A stretch of 64,000 nucleotides of DNA from Platanthera guangdongensis (GCA_039583875.1 CM077150.1:588501-652500); one strand, 5' to 3'. Shown: positions 11,368 through 24,200, counted from the stretch's first letter. Notes: generated by a model from the sequence alone, not told the origin. Program-made: numbers and translations.

Positions 11368-13012
11368 CTTCTTCTCATGTGTTCTCCCTGTTGAAAACAC
11401 CTTGCAGGGCAAGGATATTTTTGATGAGATGAGTAAGGATTCTTCCATCCCCTCTTACTTTCTCTTCCCTCTACCTGTGAGGAGTAGGTATGATATTTTA
11501 GGTAGAAGGGTAACTGCTTTATCTCCGTATCGATATCCGTTATCGAAACGGATATCGGGCCAGTTACCTGTCCACTTTTCTTTTCATAGGCCTATCAGAT
11601 AGAACTCTTAAAGTTCTGAATAAGTTGTAGTGGGAGGACAATAACCCCAATAGTTATCTTACTTTTCCTGCATTCTACTTTTTTTAGTTTTGTTCAGCTA
11701 GTTGTATTTCTGTTTAGATTATCTATTTGTTTTTGTTTTTGTCGGAGCTCGCCCCTACAAGTATTCATTGTATATTCTGGATGGCAGATGGTGCGATTCT
11801 TTAAATTTTCACATGTCTTCTGATATACTCACTTGCAGAGCATTGGGTACTCTCTTCCCAAGCCTATATTTTAATTATTATTGCTTTACCATTTGTAGTA
11901 TTTCTTAGCCTAAGTCTGGGGGAGTGAGAACTATTTTGTCATTACCCACTGCACGAGCACATCACATTTGCATACTAGAAGTACTTTTGCTTCAATTGTA
12001 TAAATATTATTTCATATTTACCGCCACCACAACACCCACATGAGCGAGTGCTTAACAGTTAGCGCATTGTGAGTTAAATTCATTTCTTTTGTGTGATTTG
12101 GAAAGATGTTTGTGCTGGCTTAGGATTATGAGACTGAGTAAAATGTTGACTCAAGCAGTGCTCCTAGTTGAGTGCTTGCGTCTCGTGTAGAAATCCAAGT
12201 AGAATTAATTTTTCTTTATGCTTATAGATTTATACTTTCTTATTAGCGTAAATATTGTTTATTCTACTCAAAAATGGTGAATCTGATTTGAATCTGACGG
12301 TAGCTTGAGGATTTGTGTAGACGATCATTGATCTCGTATGGCTCAAGTCAGGAGGAAGGATGATTTTATTTGGTGGCTAAGAACTTACCCCAAGCTACAC
12401 TCGAAGCATGGGTACATGGTTAGTCCAGTGCGCAAAAGTGATTTAGTCCTATTGGACCAGTTAAGCTTCGTGCCTAATCCTAACGTTTACCTTTGTTTAC
12501 CCACTTTGTGCCTACCCATCCATTTGTTCAGCTCCACTTCAGTTCACCAAAGCCTCATTGACGATCCTAATCGCACACGCAAGAATGAGCTCTAGTTTTC
12601 ACACAGTTTTGTTGGGTAGTGATGTTTTTTCTTGTGAAGTTGTGGTTGTTCTCTATTGTGAATATTTGTTGAATATATTAAATAAAAATGAGAAACGAAA
12701 AGAAATAAAAGTTGTGAAAAAAATTAGAATGAAAAATTTTATTTGTAATCTTTATTGAGATTTTGTTGGAGTAGAAAGTGCACACACCCATAAAGTAAAA
12801 TCCAAGTCTAGGGGTGTGGTGCACCCGCGGTTCTATGTTATGGTGCTATAGGTTTTTGTGTGTGAGCTCATTTGGGTTTGGTGTGTGAGCCTTCATGTTT
12901 ATCTTCTTATACCCACCAAAACCCAAGCCTCAATTTACACCTAAAGTCCTATTGATTTGTGTGCTTGAGTCAAATAGTGACGTGGAGACAGTGTGAAAGG
13001 GAGAGCTTATTT
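11368..13012 (+). other. Spacer and 3' leader of the Athila-like element
   Basis: No coding region is supported. An internal AAGTCTGGGGGAGTGAGAA at about 11913 resembles a second purine tract. The last part (AAACCCAAGCCTC..., ACGTGGAGACAGTGTGAAAGG) parallels 6940-7030 in the non-autonomous element. Confidence 0.5.
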
Positions 13013-15062
13013 TGAAGACCCTTTATTTCGGGCTTCCCAAAAGATCTCAAGGATCAAACGTAATTTCAATAAAAAGGTCGTAGCATAAAAACCGCAGTAT
13101 AAAGATTATAAACGCCAGAATTTTTATTCATTAATTTATTTATTTACAATAGTTGCTATATAAAATGTTATGTAATTAACCGTACTCAATACAAAAATCA
13201 CAATCAGAATCAGTACACGAGGCTTTATTTCTTTCTTGAGCTTCACCAATGCCTATGAATATCTTTAACCATACCTTCACCAACTCTTAAGGGGGGGATC
13301 CTCTTTGGTGCACTGGGAGACGCTCTTGTTGCCTAAAAAATGAGTCCACAATGGGTTAGTCATAAAAATTATGACTACGTGAGAAAAGCATTTCATGAAT
13401 AGTTACACATGCAAATAATGGGAGATTGCAATATGCATACATCACATTAAACAATAACTACTTAATGTTTTATCTCACATTATTTCCTGCACCCCCCCCC
13501 CCCCCCTTTAATTACATCAAATAGGAAATATTTAGGTATACAACTTGAATAGCTCATGCCCCTTTAGGGCAAAAATTGTATTCTCACCCATACTAATAAA
13601 TCCATTAGTAGATGTCTCCACATCATAGAATTTGAATCCTTCATATTTCCTTATGCAGTGTTTTTAATTGATTCTTATCTTTATCATAATTTTTATGAAA
13701 ACGGGAATTTTTAATAAAAGTTTTCTCATCAGAAATATGTATCGCTTTCATGTTCTTTCCTCTCCCACGTTTATTCCATAGTGATATATTAGTTAGTTAA
13801 AATCATATGCACAGGCAATGTTTATTTAAAAGTTAAAACATGAATATGAAATTATGTGAATAAAACTTAATCCAAAAAATATGAAACTCATTAAGGCCTT
13901 ACCTTTATCAGTGCTTTTATTCATATTATTGACATGATTATCTTGCGACACCATTTGCTTATTTCTTGGCCTCGAAAACTACTGAAATAGTATGCACTTT
14001 TATTTGGGTTGCGTCACTTGATATTCGTAGCGTTAATGTTTTAAAGGATTAACTAATTAGTGCTTAAAATATGTCAAAATTCGAAAGCCAACAAAAACGA
14101 CAAAATAAATAATGTCAATACTTAAATTCTAACCAAAAAATAGTCCTCTACCGAGACTGTAAATCCAAAATCAGCCATTTAAATAGCACAAAATAGCCAA
14201 AAACAAATTCTAAGTAGCTCAAAATTAGTCTTAAAAAGTCCCCAAAGTATGCATATCAGCCCTTTAAAAATAGCAAGGTTTAATACCAAAACCAGTTCAA
14301 AAATCAATCCAAAACAGTCCACTAAAATAGCCATAAAATGGTCACAAAGCTGCATCAAAATAGTCTCGAATATAGTAATAGTAGAAGAGAAATGGTCATA
14401 TCAGTAAAGGGAGGAGAACGGGCAGCTCACAACAGTCACAATAGCTACACAGGAGGCAGCACAGTAAGGGAACCAGCAACTGCTCGGGTGTAGTAGCTCA
14501 GGAGCAGTAGCAGGGCAACCACACAAAGGGGAAAGAGAGGAAGAGCGGAACAACATCGAAAAGAGAAGGGAGTGAAGGAATGAGAGAGGTTCAGCTCTAT
14601 ATATAATAAGAGATGAGAGGTCATAAGAAAAAAAATCCAATCAAGAGAGTTAATGCACCTCTTAAAGGTGTCACTAAGCAAACCAAGCTACACCACCAGC
14701 CAACACCAAACATTCCAAGTGTCAAAAAAACTCCAAGGTGTCACCAAATAAATCCCAAAGCACAAATTAGCCAACACTTGACCTATCCAAGTGTCAAAAC
14801 CAGCCAACACCCACCTGCCAGCACAGCAAATCAGCCAGCATAATAATCCAGTCCACTTTACTAATGACAACCCACTTAACAAGCCCACACAATCACATTA
14901 TTTGTCAATTGGCACTCATAATAAATAAATAATGCAAATGTAACTAATAAAATGAAATGAAACGTAAAGAAAATGCGAAAATTGTTCGTAAAAATTTTGA
15001 TTTGCCTCTTGTTCATCATCGGGGAAAAAATTAAAATTATTTCGCGTATTTTTGGATCGTCA
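13013..15062 (-). mobile_element. Solo LTR (gypsy-like), 2 kb, minus strand
   Basis: The block starts TGAAGACCC and ends GATCGTCA on the plus strand, giving TG...CA on both strands. It separates two halves of the Athila-like 3' region: flanks ending GGGAGAGCTTATTT and resuming TTCACCGACATTGATGG match a continuous stretch at 7030-7060. It contains no gag or pol. A minus-strand TATA (TATATATAG) lies near 14600, and repeated AAAATAGTCC/AAATAGCC-type sequence fills 14140-14350. The target duplication is imperfect (tattt/cattt), so the right end could be 2 bp further on. Confidence 0.6.
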
Positions 15063-15145
15063 CATTTATGTTCACCGACATTGATGGATTTCTCTAGAGG
15101 TTGTCCCGAGCCAGTTATTTGTTTTCTCGTCCACTTGAGGTATGA

Positions 15146-15181
15146 TTTGCTCGGGACGAGCAAATGGTTAATTATGGAGGT
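15146..15181 (+). other. Palindrome and polypurine tract before LTR
   Basis: TTTGCTCGGGACGAGCAAA (15146-15164) is followed by AATTATGGAGGTG against the LTR start TGATAAGTCC. It has the same arrangement as 7302-7340. Confidence 0.7.
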
Positions 15182-15965
15182 GTGATAAGTCCGATATTTG
15201 TAGTGTTTTTCGGACTCATTTGGGTTAGTTTTCACGCACATGCACTTCACTTTTAGTTCTATAGTGTTTATGTTCCACTAGTTCCTCGCTTTTATACGAA
15301 GTGCACTTTTTACCTGTTGTAATGTGGAATTGCACTCTGTTTTGTTGGGGGTAAGCACATGGTGCACCTCATGTCTTTATTTTGTTATTTTTGGCTATTT
15401 GTGTGTGTTGGAGGCCTGTGCCACAGCTGTTGGTTTGTTGTGCAGGTGGGAAGATCCCCAATGTTGCCCAATTCTTTCCTATAGGAATTGCACGGCCGTG
15501 TGATTTCTTAACACACGATAGGTGCGATCGTGCAATGCCTACATATCCCTTTTCTGGTGATCTACCCCGACCGTGAATTTTCTTCGCCCATGGACATTTT
15601 TAATCATGCGTGATCAAAATCACACAAGTTTATCTCTTTTTTCTAAAATTCTATGTTATTTTTGCAATTCTTCAGATCGTACGGTCATGTGTTTACCATA
15701 ACGCACGTTCTGGTCGACCGTGCATCTTCATTTCTCTCAAAATCCTGAAAATTCATTGTCCTGCTTCCGCCAGTGCGTTTTGCTCATGCAAGGGCTTATT
15801 TGTGTGCAGATGTTGTTTTGTCTAAAATTTATGTGTTTGTCCAGCTGCGCGATTCAATTCCTTCTCGCACGGTTGAATCCGCATGTGCATTAGGTCGTGT
15901 GTGAAGGAGTTTATCATAGTTTTTCTATTTAAAGCCCTGATTTTAGGTCATTTGGAGCCCCTAAC
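15182..15965 (+). repeat. 3' LTR (truncated) of the second Athila-like element
   Basis: It starts TGATAAGTCCG after the PPT. The U3 carries GCACGG/CCGTGC and GATCGTGC inverted motifs (15490-15900). A TATTTAAAG TATA box is near 15925. No matching CA end is visible, so the right limit is approximate. Confidence 0.55.
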
Positions 15966-16327
15966 CAGACGTTATTTCTCGTCATAGGAGGAGCTCTGGC
16001 TCCATTTCCTTCCACCAACTGTGAGGGCTTTGCCTTAGGCCGCTTCAAATTAGCCAAGCGCATTAAGGAGAGGATTCCACCCACATCTTCATCGCCAAGG
16101 AAGGAGTTCTTTGCATAGTACGTGGCTGGATTTTTGTTAACTGGATAAGACGGTGCACTGGGAGGTGGTGATAACCCTCCTCTACCCCGGACAATATTTG
16201 GGACCGAGCTACGAGGTGGATTGATGACTCGATGATTCCTACTGTGAATATACAACAAGCCTCTGGTTTGGTTGTATCTCTTGACTTTTTCTCCACTTGG
16301 ATTGATGATGTATGTTGTGATCTTCAT
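15929..16327 (-). CDS. Open frame of unknown nature
   Basis: A 132-codon minus-strand frame runs from ATG at 16327 (MKITTYIINPSGEKVKRYNQ) through a Pro/Gly-rich middle (GGLSPPPSAPSYP) to a stop at 15929, overlapping the end of the presumed LTR. I recognise no domain, signal peptide or membrane segment. It could be a fragment of a captured host exon, part of a retroelement, or chance. No second exon or promoter can be supported. Confidence 0.2.
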   Translation of the reverse strand: MKITTYIINPSGEKVKRYNQTRGLLYIHSRNHRVINPPRSSVPNIVRGRGGLSPPPSAPSYPVNKNPATYYAKNSFLGDEDVGGILSLMRLANLKRPKAKPSQLVEGNGARAPPMTRNNVWLGAPNDLKSGL

Positions 16328-16923
16328 ATTATGATGATGTATGCCTTCTAAACTATATGTTGTAATGATTATTAAATGTTTATGAAAATCTTTGTTAGTT
16401 TAGATTGTGCTTGAAGTGCACCAATTTTGCCATCGCCCTCCACTCCATTCTACAAGCCTTCCAGCCCACTAACCTCCACCCAGTCATGTTGGTTTGTCGC
16501 ACTAGAAATTGCTAGTTGCATGCTTTACAACGAGGTGTTTGTGACCCTCACTCTACTTAACTACTCGTCCATCCGCCTCTCGAAGTAGTGCATAGCGGCC
16601 AGCATAGTTTCCATCCTGCCGAGCGAAGCAGTGCATAGCAGTTGGTGAAGTAGTTTTATTTTATTTTGTTTTCGCAAACCAAAACCCCCGCATAACCCTG
16701 AAATAAGGACTTCAATCTCAAATTCTTCCTCAAAAGTAGGCTCCACCTTGTTGTGTTCCTCAAGAGATCAATACTTGGGGAGTTATTCCCATTTTGTATT
16801 ACTCGAGAGATCGGTGCACATGCTAAACGTGCATTATACACGCCCTTGGGTCACACCCATAACAGAGGGCTTGTCCACTTATTCAATCTATGCTTGTACA
16901 TGTATGACCTGTACTCTATAAAC
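16328..16923. other. Intergenic sequence, nothing recognised
   Basis: Only short chance ORFs occur. The last 8 bp (CTATAAAC, 16916-16923) form the left flank of the MITE. Confidence 0.4.
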
Positions 16924-17496
16924 TAAGGGTATAAATTTGGCACGGGCCCAGTTACCCGACCCGGGTCTGAGCCCGATGAGGCCCGGGTATGGTTAGGTTC
17001 AGGCCAGGCCTAAGGGGGCTCAACATGCCCCCTTATTTGGCTAAAGCCTAGCCTGGTGCCTAGCCTGGGCCAGTCCAAGGCCAAGCCCGACTAGAAAGCC
17101 CGCTCCCAGCATTAAAAATTATTGGGACGAGCATTAAAAAATGTTGGCCCAACATTTTTTTAATGCTGGACAGCATGCCCAACATTTTAAAATGATGGGC
17201 ACGACATTTTAAAATGAGGTGCGTAGCATTTTAAAATTTTGCCCATCATTTGGTTAGCAAATGATGGGCAACATTTTAAATGATGGGCTGCCAGCATTTT
17301 AAAATGTTGGCGGCCTTTTTGGGGGTCTCCTTAGGCCTAATACGATGGGCTCAGACAGGCCCCCATATTATGCTGAGCTTTGGGCCCGACCTGGGCCTAG
17401 TTTGAATTGGGCTTGGCCTGGGTCTAACAATAAAAAAACTCGGGCCCAGGGGGCCCGAGCCAGGTCTAGGCCCAGTGGGCTTTTTTTCCACGTCTG
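16924..17496. mobile_element. hAT-like MITE, 573 bp
   Basis: The non-coding element is bounded by a near-duplicate 8-bp site, CTATAAAC at 16916-16923 and TTATAAAC at 17497-17504 (7 of 8 identical). Subterminal GGGCCC/CGGGCC-rich segments occur in opposite orientation at the two ends. The centre repeats AACATTTTAAAATG-type inverted units (17110-17310) that can fold. Ends resembling TAAGGGTATAAATTTGGC, 8-bp duplications and GGGCCC-rich ends fit degraded hAT MITEs. No transposase is present. Confidence 0.6.
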
Positions 17497-17504
17497 TTAT
17501 AAAC

Positions 17505-18770
17505 ACACAAAAACTAGATCAAATACATCACGATATTTATTATTCTCAAAACAAGAGATGTAGAACGCATGCTCCAACATTCTCCTCATAATAACAAATA
17601 TCAATATGAGAAATTAGTGAATTTAAGCATATTTGTGTTTATATATAAGTACTATAAAAGATATGCATGAATAACAGATTTATATAAATAATGCATACAA
17701 TATGAGTACTAACATATATATGTGTTCCCTATATATTTTACTCCCCTTGAATATAATAATTATTCCACTAAATTTCTCAGTTTACTCTCCCACATTTGTT
17801 ATTAGTAAAAGTGGCAGTGATAAGTGTGGAGTTATGAGTTTAAGTTGGGTACAATTAGTGAAGAGTTTTCACGATCAAACAAAAAAGTAAAGTATGCACC
17901 TCCTATGAATACTCCCCCTGAATAGGTGCATCTATTGGAAAAAATTTAATGTACTCCCCCTAAATTATTAGATTTATACGAGATATTCTCCCTCTTGTTG
18001 GTAGTATCAAAATAGGATAGAGGTGAGAATTTGCAATACAGATTTAATGAGATCTATGTAGAGAAAAAATAGGATGCAATGTGTATGTCCGTAGATGCCA
18101 CTTTACCACTTGTTCACAAAATGTATGCGTGATTAAATAAAGTAATATAGTGATATAGTAAGCAATTTATATGGAAACACCGCTTATTAAATATATTACA
18201 ATACTTGTTGATGAAATAAATACTCATGATTAAGAGCAAGTTGTAAGCATAAAATTTTTGATAAGCACTCTTGAAGTAAACATTTTTTTTGGAAAATAAT
18301 AATAAATAAAGATAAAGAGTTTGAAGACCAATAAGAAGATTTTTCCAACATAAGTCTAAGAGATGTTTTTTCATTGAAATTTTGCAAGTATGATTTCAAA
18401 ATATCAATAGGAGATAAGAACTAATATACAAACATACACTTACATACATTTGGGCGTATTATCTATCTAGGCTTGGTCTCGCCCGATTATTTCTTCATAG
18501 ACGTGTATTGGTGTAGCTAAAGCATACATTTGGATATAGGTAAGTGCGGGTCTACACATTAAAAAATGTTTTTATGCTAAATACTCAATGAAGTAAATAC
18601 TTCGAAAAAAAATATAAAATATAAATTGTGGTACACATGGTGTCCAAACAAAGAATCCCAAAACTTTTGATCATTTGACTGTTCATTAATAAATGTTCTC
18701 ATTGGTAATTAAGAAAAATCCTTCTTAAGACTCTAAATACAATTATTACAGGTCACTTAGTGCTCTCGGT
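17505..18770. other. AT-rich intergenic sequence
   Basis: No supported gene, RNA or element boundary is seen. The longest frames (17702, 18114) lie in AT-rich low-complexity DNA and look like chance. Confidence 0.4.
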
Positions 18771-20998
18771 CTTAAGAATTGAACTGTCATATCTCGAGAG
18801 TGAGCCAAACGCAAACATTCAAAAGAGAACCAACAACTTACACGACAAGACTTTTTATGCGGAAAAACCCAGAAAGGGAAAAAATCGTGGGGTCAGTTCG
18901 GAGCTAACCAAATTCAATATTTTTCTTTAGGTTACATGTTGCATCCCGGAAAATCCTAACCCCCAAAGTTCTGACTAGATGTAATCTGAGGTTACCAGTT
19001 CCGCGGTAGGGCTCTTTAGATGTCAGCTCCTTTCCCATTAGCCTATACAGCTCATCGTTCTCCGATTGAGGGATGCGGCGAGGTGAGGTTGCCGTGACCT
19101 CTATGCGAGGAACGAGTACTTCTAACAATGTACACTCGGTCCTCCGAGCAAATCCATTGAAGTCTGCCCTTATCGCACACTCATCCTCGGCCGGTGAGTT
19201 GCCGAGTATTACCTCATGCTCGCCTATTTGCACCATGTCACCTTCTAACAGATCTTTCCTCCTCTGACTGTGGCCCATGTTCACTGCGCCATAGTGTTGG
19301 ATCCAGGAAAATCGTAACCCTAAAAGTTCAGACCTAGATGCAACCTAAAGTTATCAGTTCTATAGTTGGGCTCTACGGAGCAAGATGACAAGAGCTCTAA
19401 AAAAGTAGGAACTGCCTATAAACACACCCCAGGAGCTTCATAGGGAGATCTCGCCCATACCTGGAAGTCTGAGAAAATCTTTCCCTCCACAACCAAATGA
19501 AGGGTGAGCAAAGTACGATGAATGCACCGAATAGAGAGTTGAAGACTTAAGGGAAGTGTTAAGAACTTTTAAGTGTCATTCCTGGTACCCTTGGAGTCTT
19601 ATTTATAGATAAATCCTTGGGGTTGTCATTATGATAATGGCCTTCCCTGTGACATACCTTTCGTGCGGGTCATAGAAGTTTCCTGATAATAGACAAATTG
19701 TAGAGATATCTATTCCACTAAGTAACTTGTATAGACTTCTCGCCCAATAGGCGACTTGTAAAGATATCTCGACCAATAGGCGACTTGTATAGATGTCTCT
19801 CCCACTAGGAGACTTGTAGAGATATCTCGCTCACTAGGTGACTTGTCGTGATATCTCGCCCACTATGCAACTTGTGGAGATATCTCACCCACTAGGCAAC
19901 TTGTTGAGATATCTCGCTCACTAGGAAACTTATCAAGATATCTCACCCACTGGGCAATGTTTAGAGAAATTTTACACAATAGGCCAACACTAGTTGTCTC
20001 TAACTTCTACAAATGTGGGCTGAATGGGCCTTCTCTTAGCAAATGCAGGTTGTACACAATATCCTCACTTTGAGAGTTGTTAGGGAGCTCAAAAAAGTAC
20101 CATAAAAACCTTATTAGGTAAAGTGCTTTAGGCAAGAAGTAGGCTTTGTTCGGTGCTTGCCGGAGCCGACTTGTTGCGTCTATAAATATAAAGGGGGATC
20201 CTTGTTTTGGACATACTTTTTGTGCGTGCTCAATGTACCAATTTTTCCCAAGAAAATCACAACCAAGATTGCCCGCCTGATGGGGCTAATGAAGAAAAAG
20301 TGACATGTGGGACATTAGCGCTTTGATGATGAAGCCCGCAATGATAAGAGAATGAAGATGATAATTGATGAACCAAAAGAAAGAGTCTTCGAGGATGATG
20401 AGCCATGAGAGGGGGTGAGCCACCAATTTTAGAGGTGACTTTAATAATTCTAGAGCAAGCGGGTTTGGGAGAAACTCATGAGCAACATGGTGGCGATAGC
20501 GAGCCACTAGTTGATCTCACTACTGAAGCCTCTGTGCGAGGTTAGATATTTCTAGAGACCTTTCAATTATCATTGGTGACTCCTATCCCTTACCTTAAAC
20601 TTTTTTCCAATCTTTCAGTCTCGCCTGTAGATGTCAGCCCGGCTGCGTCGAGCATACCTCCTCTCCCTCCTGGCATGGCGTGAGAGCCCATTCCTCCAAT
20701 GTTGATGCCTCTAAGCTTGGATCCTCGTACTTCCGCCAGCACTGATACTCTCCTTCCACAAGTCTTTGTGGGAGGGGTGGAAGAGGTCGCCTGATAGTGG
20801 GCATCTTCAAACTATAAAAGTCCTAACTCCCGACTCAACACTCTTTTTTTGTGGATACCTGATAACTGGCGCCACTGCCTTTCCAAGGAAGAGGGGACGG
20901 ACAATCAACCCCATTCGTGGCTTCTTCCAGCACAAGGCATCAGACTCCAGATGACCACGAAAATGTCCTTGCCAACATCTTAACAAGCTTGTCTCCCA
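18771..20998. other. Degenerate retroelement-like region (left part)
   Basis: An imperfect direct repeat (18945-19020 and 19302-19378, sharing GGAAAATC.TAACCC and AGTTCTGA/AGTTCAGA) frames a minus-strand open frame (18904-19284) with no recognisable domain. It is followed by a 29-bp tandem array and a plus-strand TATA-like CTATAAATATAAAGG near 20184. Sequence at 20280-20998 continues at 25567 after the nested copia element. It looks like a decayed LTR plus leader, but I cannot name the family. Confidence 0.35.
19697..19986. repeat. 29-bp tandem repeat, about 10 copies
   Basis: Units start CTTGT at 19726, 19755, 19784, 19813, 19842, 19871 and 19900 (exact 29-bp spacing), with diverged flanking copies. 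The consensus core is AGATATCTCGCCCACTAGG. Each unit holds the palindrome AGATATCT. Its position upstream of a TATA-like site fits a U3 array. Confidence 0.85.
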
Positions 20999-21257
20999 TG
21001 ATGGATATCAAAGACAACATAGCAAGAAAGGAAAAAGGAATTAGAATGCTTTTGCTTGGTAGTTTTACTTGTTGTTACTATTCCATGAAATACTTGAATA
21101 CAGCTTGGATATTTATACCCATTATATTTTAGTTTTACAACTTAAATGACACTTAATGGCAGCTGTTACAGTAGTAGACAGTTACACAATAGTACTTAAT
21201 TATAATAAACTGCAACATTAAGTTTTATTTAATGCAGGTGTGGAGTTACATTTACCA
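20999..21257 (-). repeat. 3' LTR of copia element
   Basis: The 259-bp LTR lies at the plus-strand left end. It is bordered on its right by a run of C (the PPT read on the minus strand as a G tract, 21258-21272). Confidence 0.92.
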
Positions 21258-21275
21258 CCCCCCCCCCCCCGTCTC
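21258..21275 (-). other. Polypurine tract
   Basis: Read on the minus strand, a long G run lies directly against the LTR start (TGGTAAATGTAAC). The tract is purer than usual for copia elements. Confidence 0.7.
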
Positions 21276-24200
21276 CACATCGTTCTTCAGTCCCATCATC
21301 GTTCTCAGTTCGACGAATCGTTCTCTTGGAAGCGTCTTTGTCATCATGTCGGCAAGTTGAACACCAGTGGGGCAATAAACAAGCTCTACCTGCTTCTTCT
21401 CTAACAGTTCCCTGATATAGTGGAACTTTATATCAATGTGCTTCAATTGTGATATATAGGGTTCCTCGCTAGGGTAATCGTAGAAGTATTGTCGCACATA
21501 AGTTTTACTGCTCCTCTTTCTTTATTACTTTCACAGATTTCATCTTTCAAGCGTTGAAGCCATAGGGCTTCACAAGCCACAGAGCTTAATACCATGTATT
21601 CTGCCTCCATGGTTGAGAGTGTTACAGTCTGTTGTTTTCTAGAACTCCAGGAAATGGGCTTCTTAACGATGAGGAAGATAAAGCCTCCAGTGCTTTTCCT
21701 ATCATCAGTATTTACCGCCCAATCTGAGTCGGTGTAGCCTTGTAGTTCTTTATTTTCATCCTTTCGATAGATCAGTCCATAGGATTTGGTACCTTGTAGA
21801 TACCAGAGTATGCATTTGGCTGCGGCAAGATGAGATTTTTTTGGGCATACTCACAAATCTGGCAATGATGTTGACTGAGTTCTCAATGTCTGGCCTCATA
21901 TTTTGAGATAAATTAGGGAGCCCACCATGCTCTGATATTCTTCTTGATCTATTGCTTCTTCATCTTCTCTTTTTGTTGCTAGCCTCACTACAATTAACAT
22001 CAGAGATATTGCAGGATTGTAGTTCTCCATTTGATGCTTCTTAAGTAAGTTCTTGGTATAAAGTTCTTGAGAGATAAATATGGTGCCTTCTACCTGTTTG
22101 ATTTGTAGTCCCAAAAAGAAACGTAGTCAACCAAGATCGGTCATGTCGTATTGTAATTTCATCTTCTCTCGAAATTGTTGTATAAGATTAGAGTTAGGAC
22201 CAATGACGATGAGATCATCGACGTAAAGACACAAATGAGCTTCTCCTTTCCTTTGATCCTGGTATAAAGAGTAGGCTCATTAGGACTTCTTTTGAAGCCT
22301 TCCTTGAGAACGTAAGCATCAATATTATCGTGCCAAGCACGTGGTGCCTGTTTAAGTCCATACAAGGCTTTATGAAGCCTATACACTTGGTTGTCTCCCC
22401 CCTTTCTCAAAACCATGAGATTGGGAGACATACGCTTCTTCAGTGAGGACTCCATTGAGAAATGCCGATTTCACATCCAGTTGATACACATGATAGTGAT
22501 TTTGGGCGGCAATGGCGAGTATAAGTCTGCTTGTCGTCATCCTTACAACTGGTGCAAATGTTTCATCGTAGTCTTGACCTGGTTAATGGGCATATCCCTT
22601 TGCTACCAGACGAGCCTTATGACGAATGATAGTTCCATCTTCATTTTCTTTAATCTTGTAAACCTATTTCAGTCCAATGATCTCACGGTCTGGTGGCCGT
22701 GGAACCAAAGTCCAAGCCTTATTTTTGTTTATAACATTGATCTCCTCCTCCATAGAAGTGCACCAATTGTGTTCTTTCACAACAACTTCAAATTGTAGAA
22801 GTGTGGTGGTAATAGTTACTTACCTGACATGCTAATAGATATCATCCAAAGATTATGTTCGTTGGGGTGGTGATGAATCTAAATCATTATCTAGAATTTT
22901 AGTGTACTAAATGGGTGGTTCTGCAGGGATGGAGCTGGGAGGCAGACTCAGCTCAACCAGCAGCCCTTCTTCATGATGTTGTAGAGATTCTGAACCCCAG
23001 GCACACTCACTAGCCTCATCAAATATGACATCTCTTGATATAATCATTTTTTTTACTTAGAGGTTCTAGCAATCTGTATCCTTTGCTTTGGTCACTGTAA
23101 CCTAATAGAACACATTTGGTGCAGGTTTCATCAAGCTTATCCCTCTTTTCTCTATTCTTATGTGCATAAGCAATGGAGCCAAAAATTCTCAAATGGACAA
23201 CATTGGATCGTTGATTAAAGAGAGTTTCATAAGGGGTTGAATTTGATAAGGCTTTTGTTGGGCTTATATTAAGTATATAAACTGATGTTGAAGCAGCTTC
23301 TGCACACAGGTTTTTGGGGCAGGACTTGTGAAGTAACATACTTCTGGCCATCACTACCATATTTTGATTTCGACGTTCCACCACACCATTCTACTGGGGT
23401 GTGCCAGGAGTCGTAAGTTCCCGTCGAATACCACAGGTATAGCAGAATGCATTGAATGTGGAACACAAAAATTCTCTCCCAATATTAGTGCGCATGGCTT
23501 TCATACGAGCTTCTAATTGATTCTCAATTTGAGTTTTGAAATGTTGGAAGATGGTAAATACATCTGACTTGAGCTCCATGTGGTATAGCCACATGAAGCA
23601 GCTGTAGTCATCAACTATGAGGAGGTAGTAGAGTTTCCCCTATTGATGGAACAGTGGAAGGGCCCCATACATCAAGGTGCAGAAGCTCAAGTGGGGCTTT
23701 GCTATTCGTAATGCTAATTGAGTAAGCGGGAGTCTATGAGATTTACTTTTGGCACATGTATCACATACTTGTGGGGTAAGCTCTTGAGATGGAAGACCAG
23801 ATGCTAAGGTTTATAGTGGTTTTAGGGAGGAGAAATTCAAGTGCCCAAGCCTATGATGCCACAAACTTCCTGGGAATAAGATGCAACCCTGTTTACAGGT
23901 GAAGGAATTCGATCTCGCAGGTTTTAAGGTAAGTGTAAATATGTTGCTATGGTTCATTAGTGCTGAGGATGATGTGGTATGTGATGTAGTGTGCACTATG
24001 TGGCAATGTTGGTTGTCAAAGATGACTTTGTATCCCCTAGTTAGTAGTTGTCCCTCACTCAAGAGATTTTGTGTTAGTGTAGGAACATACTGAACATTAG
24101 AGATCAGTTTTTCCTCTCCTATAGGTATTTCTACCGCTACTGTACCTCTTCCCTCTATTTTTTTTCTTTCTTTCCATCTCCTAGTATTACTTCTGACTTG

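Larger units (their letters stand above)
10213..15965 (+). mobile_element. Truncated Athila-like element, right half with 3' LTR
   Basis: The plus-strand order is: broken gag-like ORF (10287-11367), spacer, a 3' leader like that of the 4212-9003 element (GTGTGAAAGGGAGAGC), an interrupting solo LTR, then the TTTGCTCGGGACGAGCAAA palindrome, a purine tract and an LTR beginning TGATAAGTCC at 15182. No left LTR is found before 10213, so the element is 5' truncated or joined to the copia fragment by deletion. The lineage rests on shared structure, not on RT. Confidence 0.6.

Noticed and set aside
13491..13507. Long C run as a polypurine tract (minus strand)
   Set aside because: It lies inside the solo LTR with no LTR boundary next to it; a homopolymer run is more likely.
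18904..19284. 126-codon minus-strand gene
   Set aside because: Lies between the two halves of an imperfect direct repeat in a degenerate region; no domain or start context supports it.
19697..19986. CRISPR-like array
   Set aside because: Repeats are contiguous without unique spacers, and the organism is a plant.
22391..22798. Plus-strand 135-codon frame
   Set aside because: Antisense shadow of the copia RT/integrase region on the minus strand.
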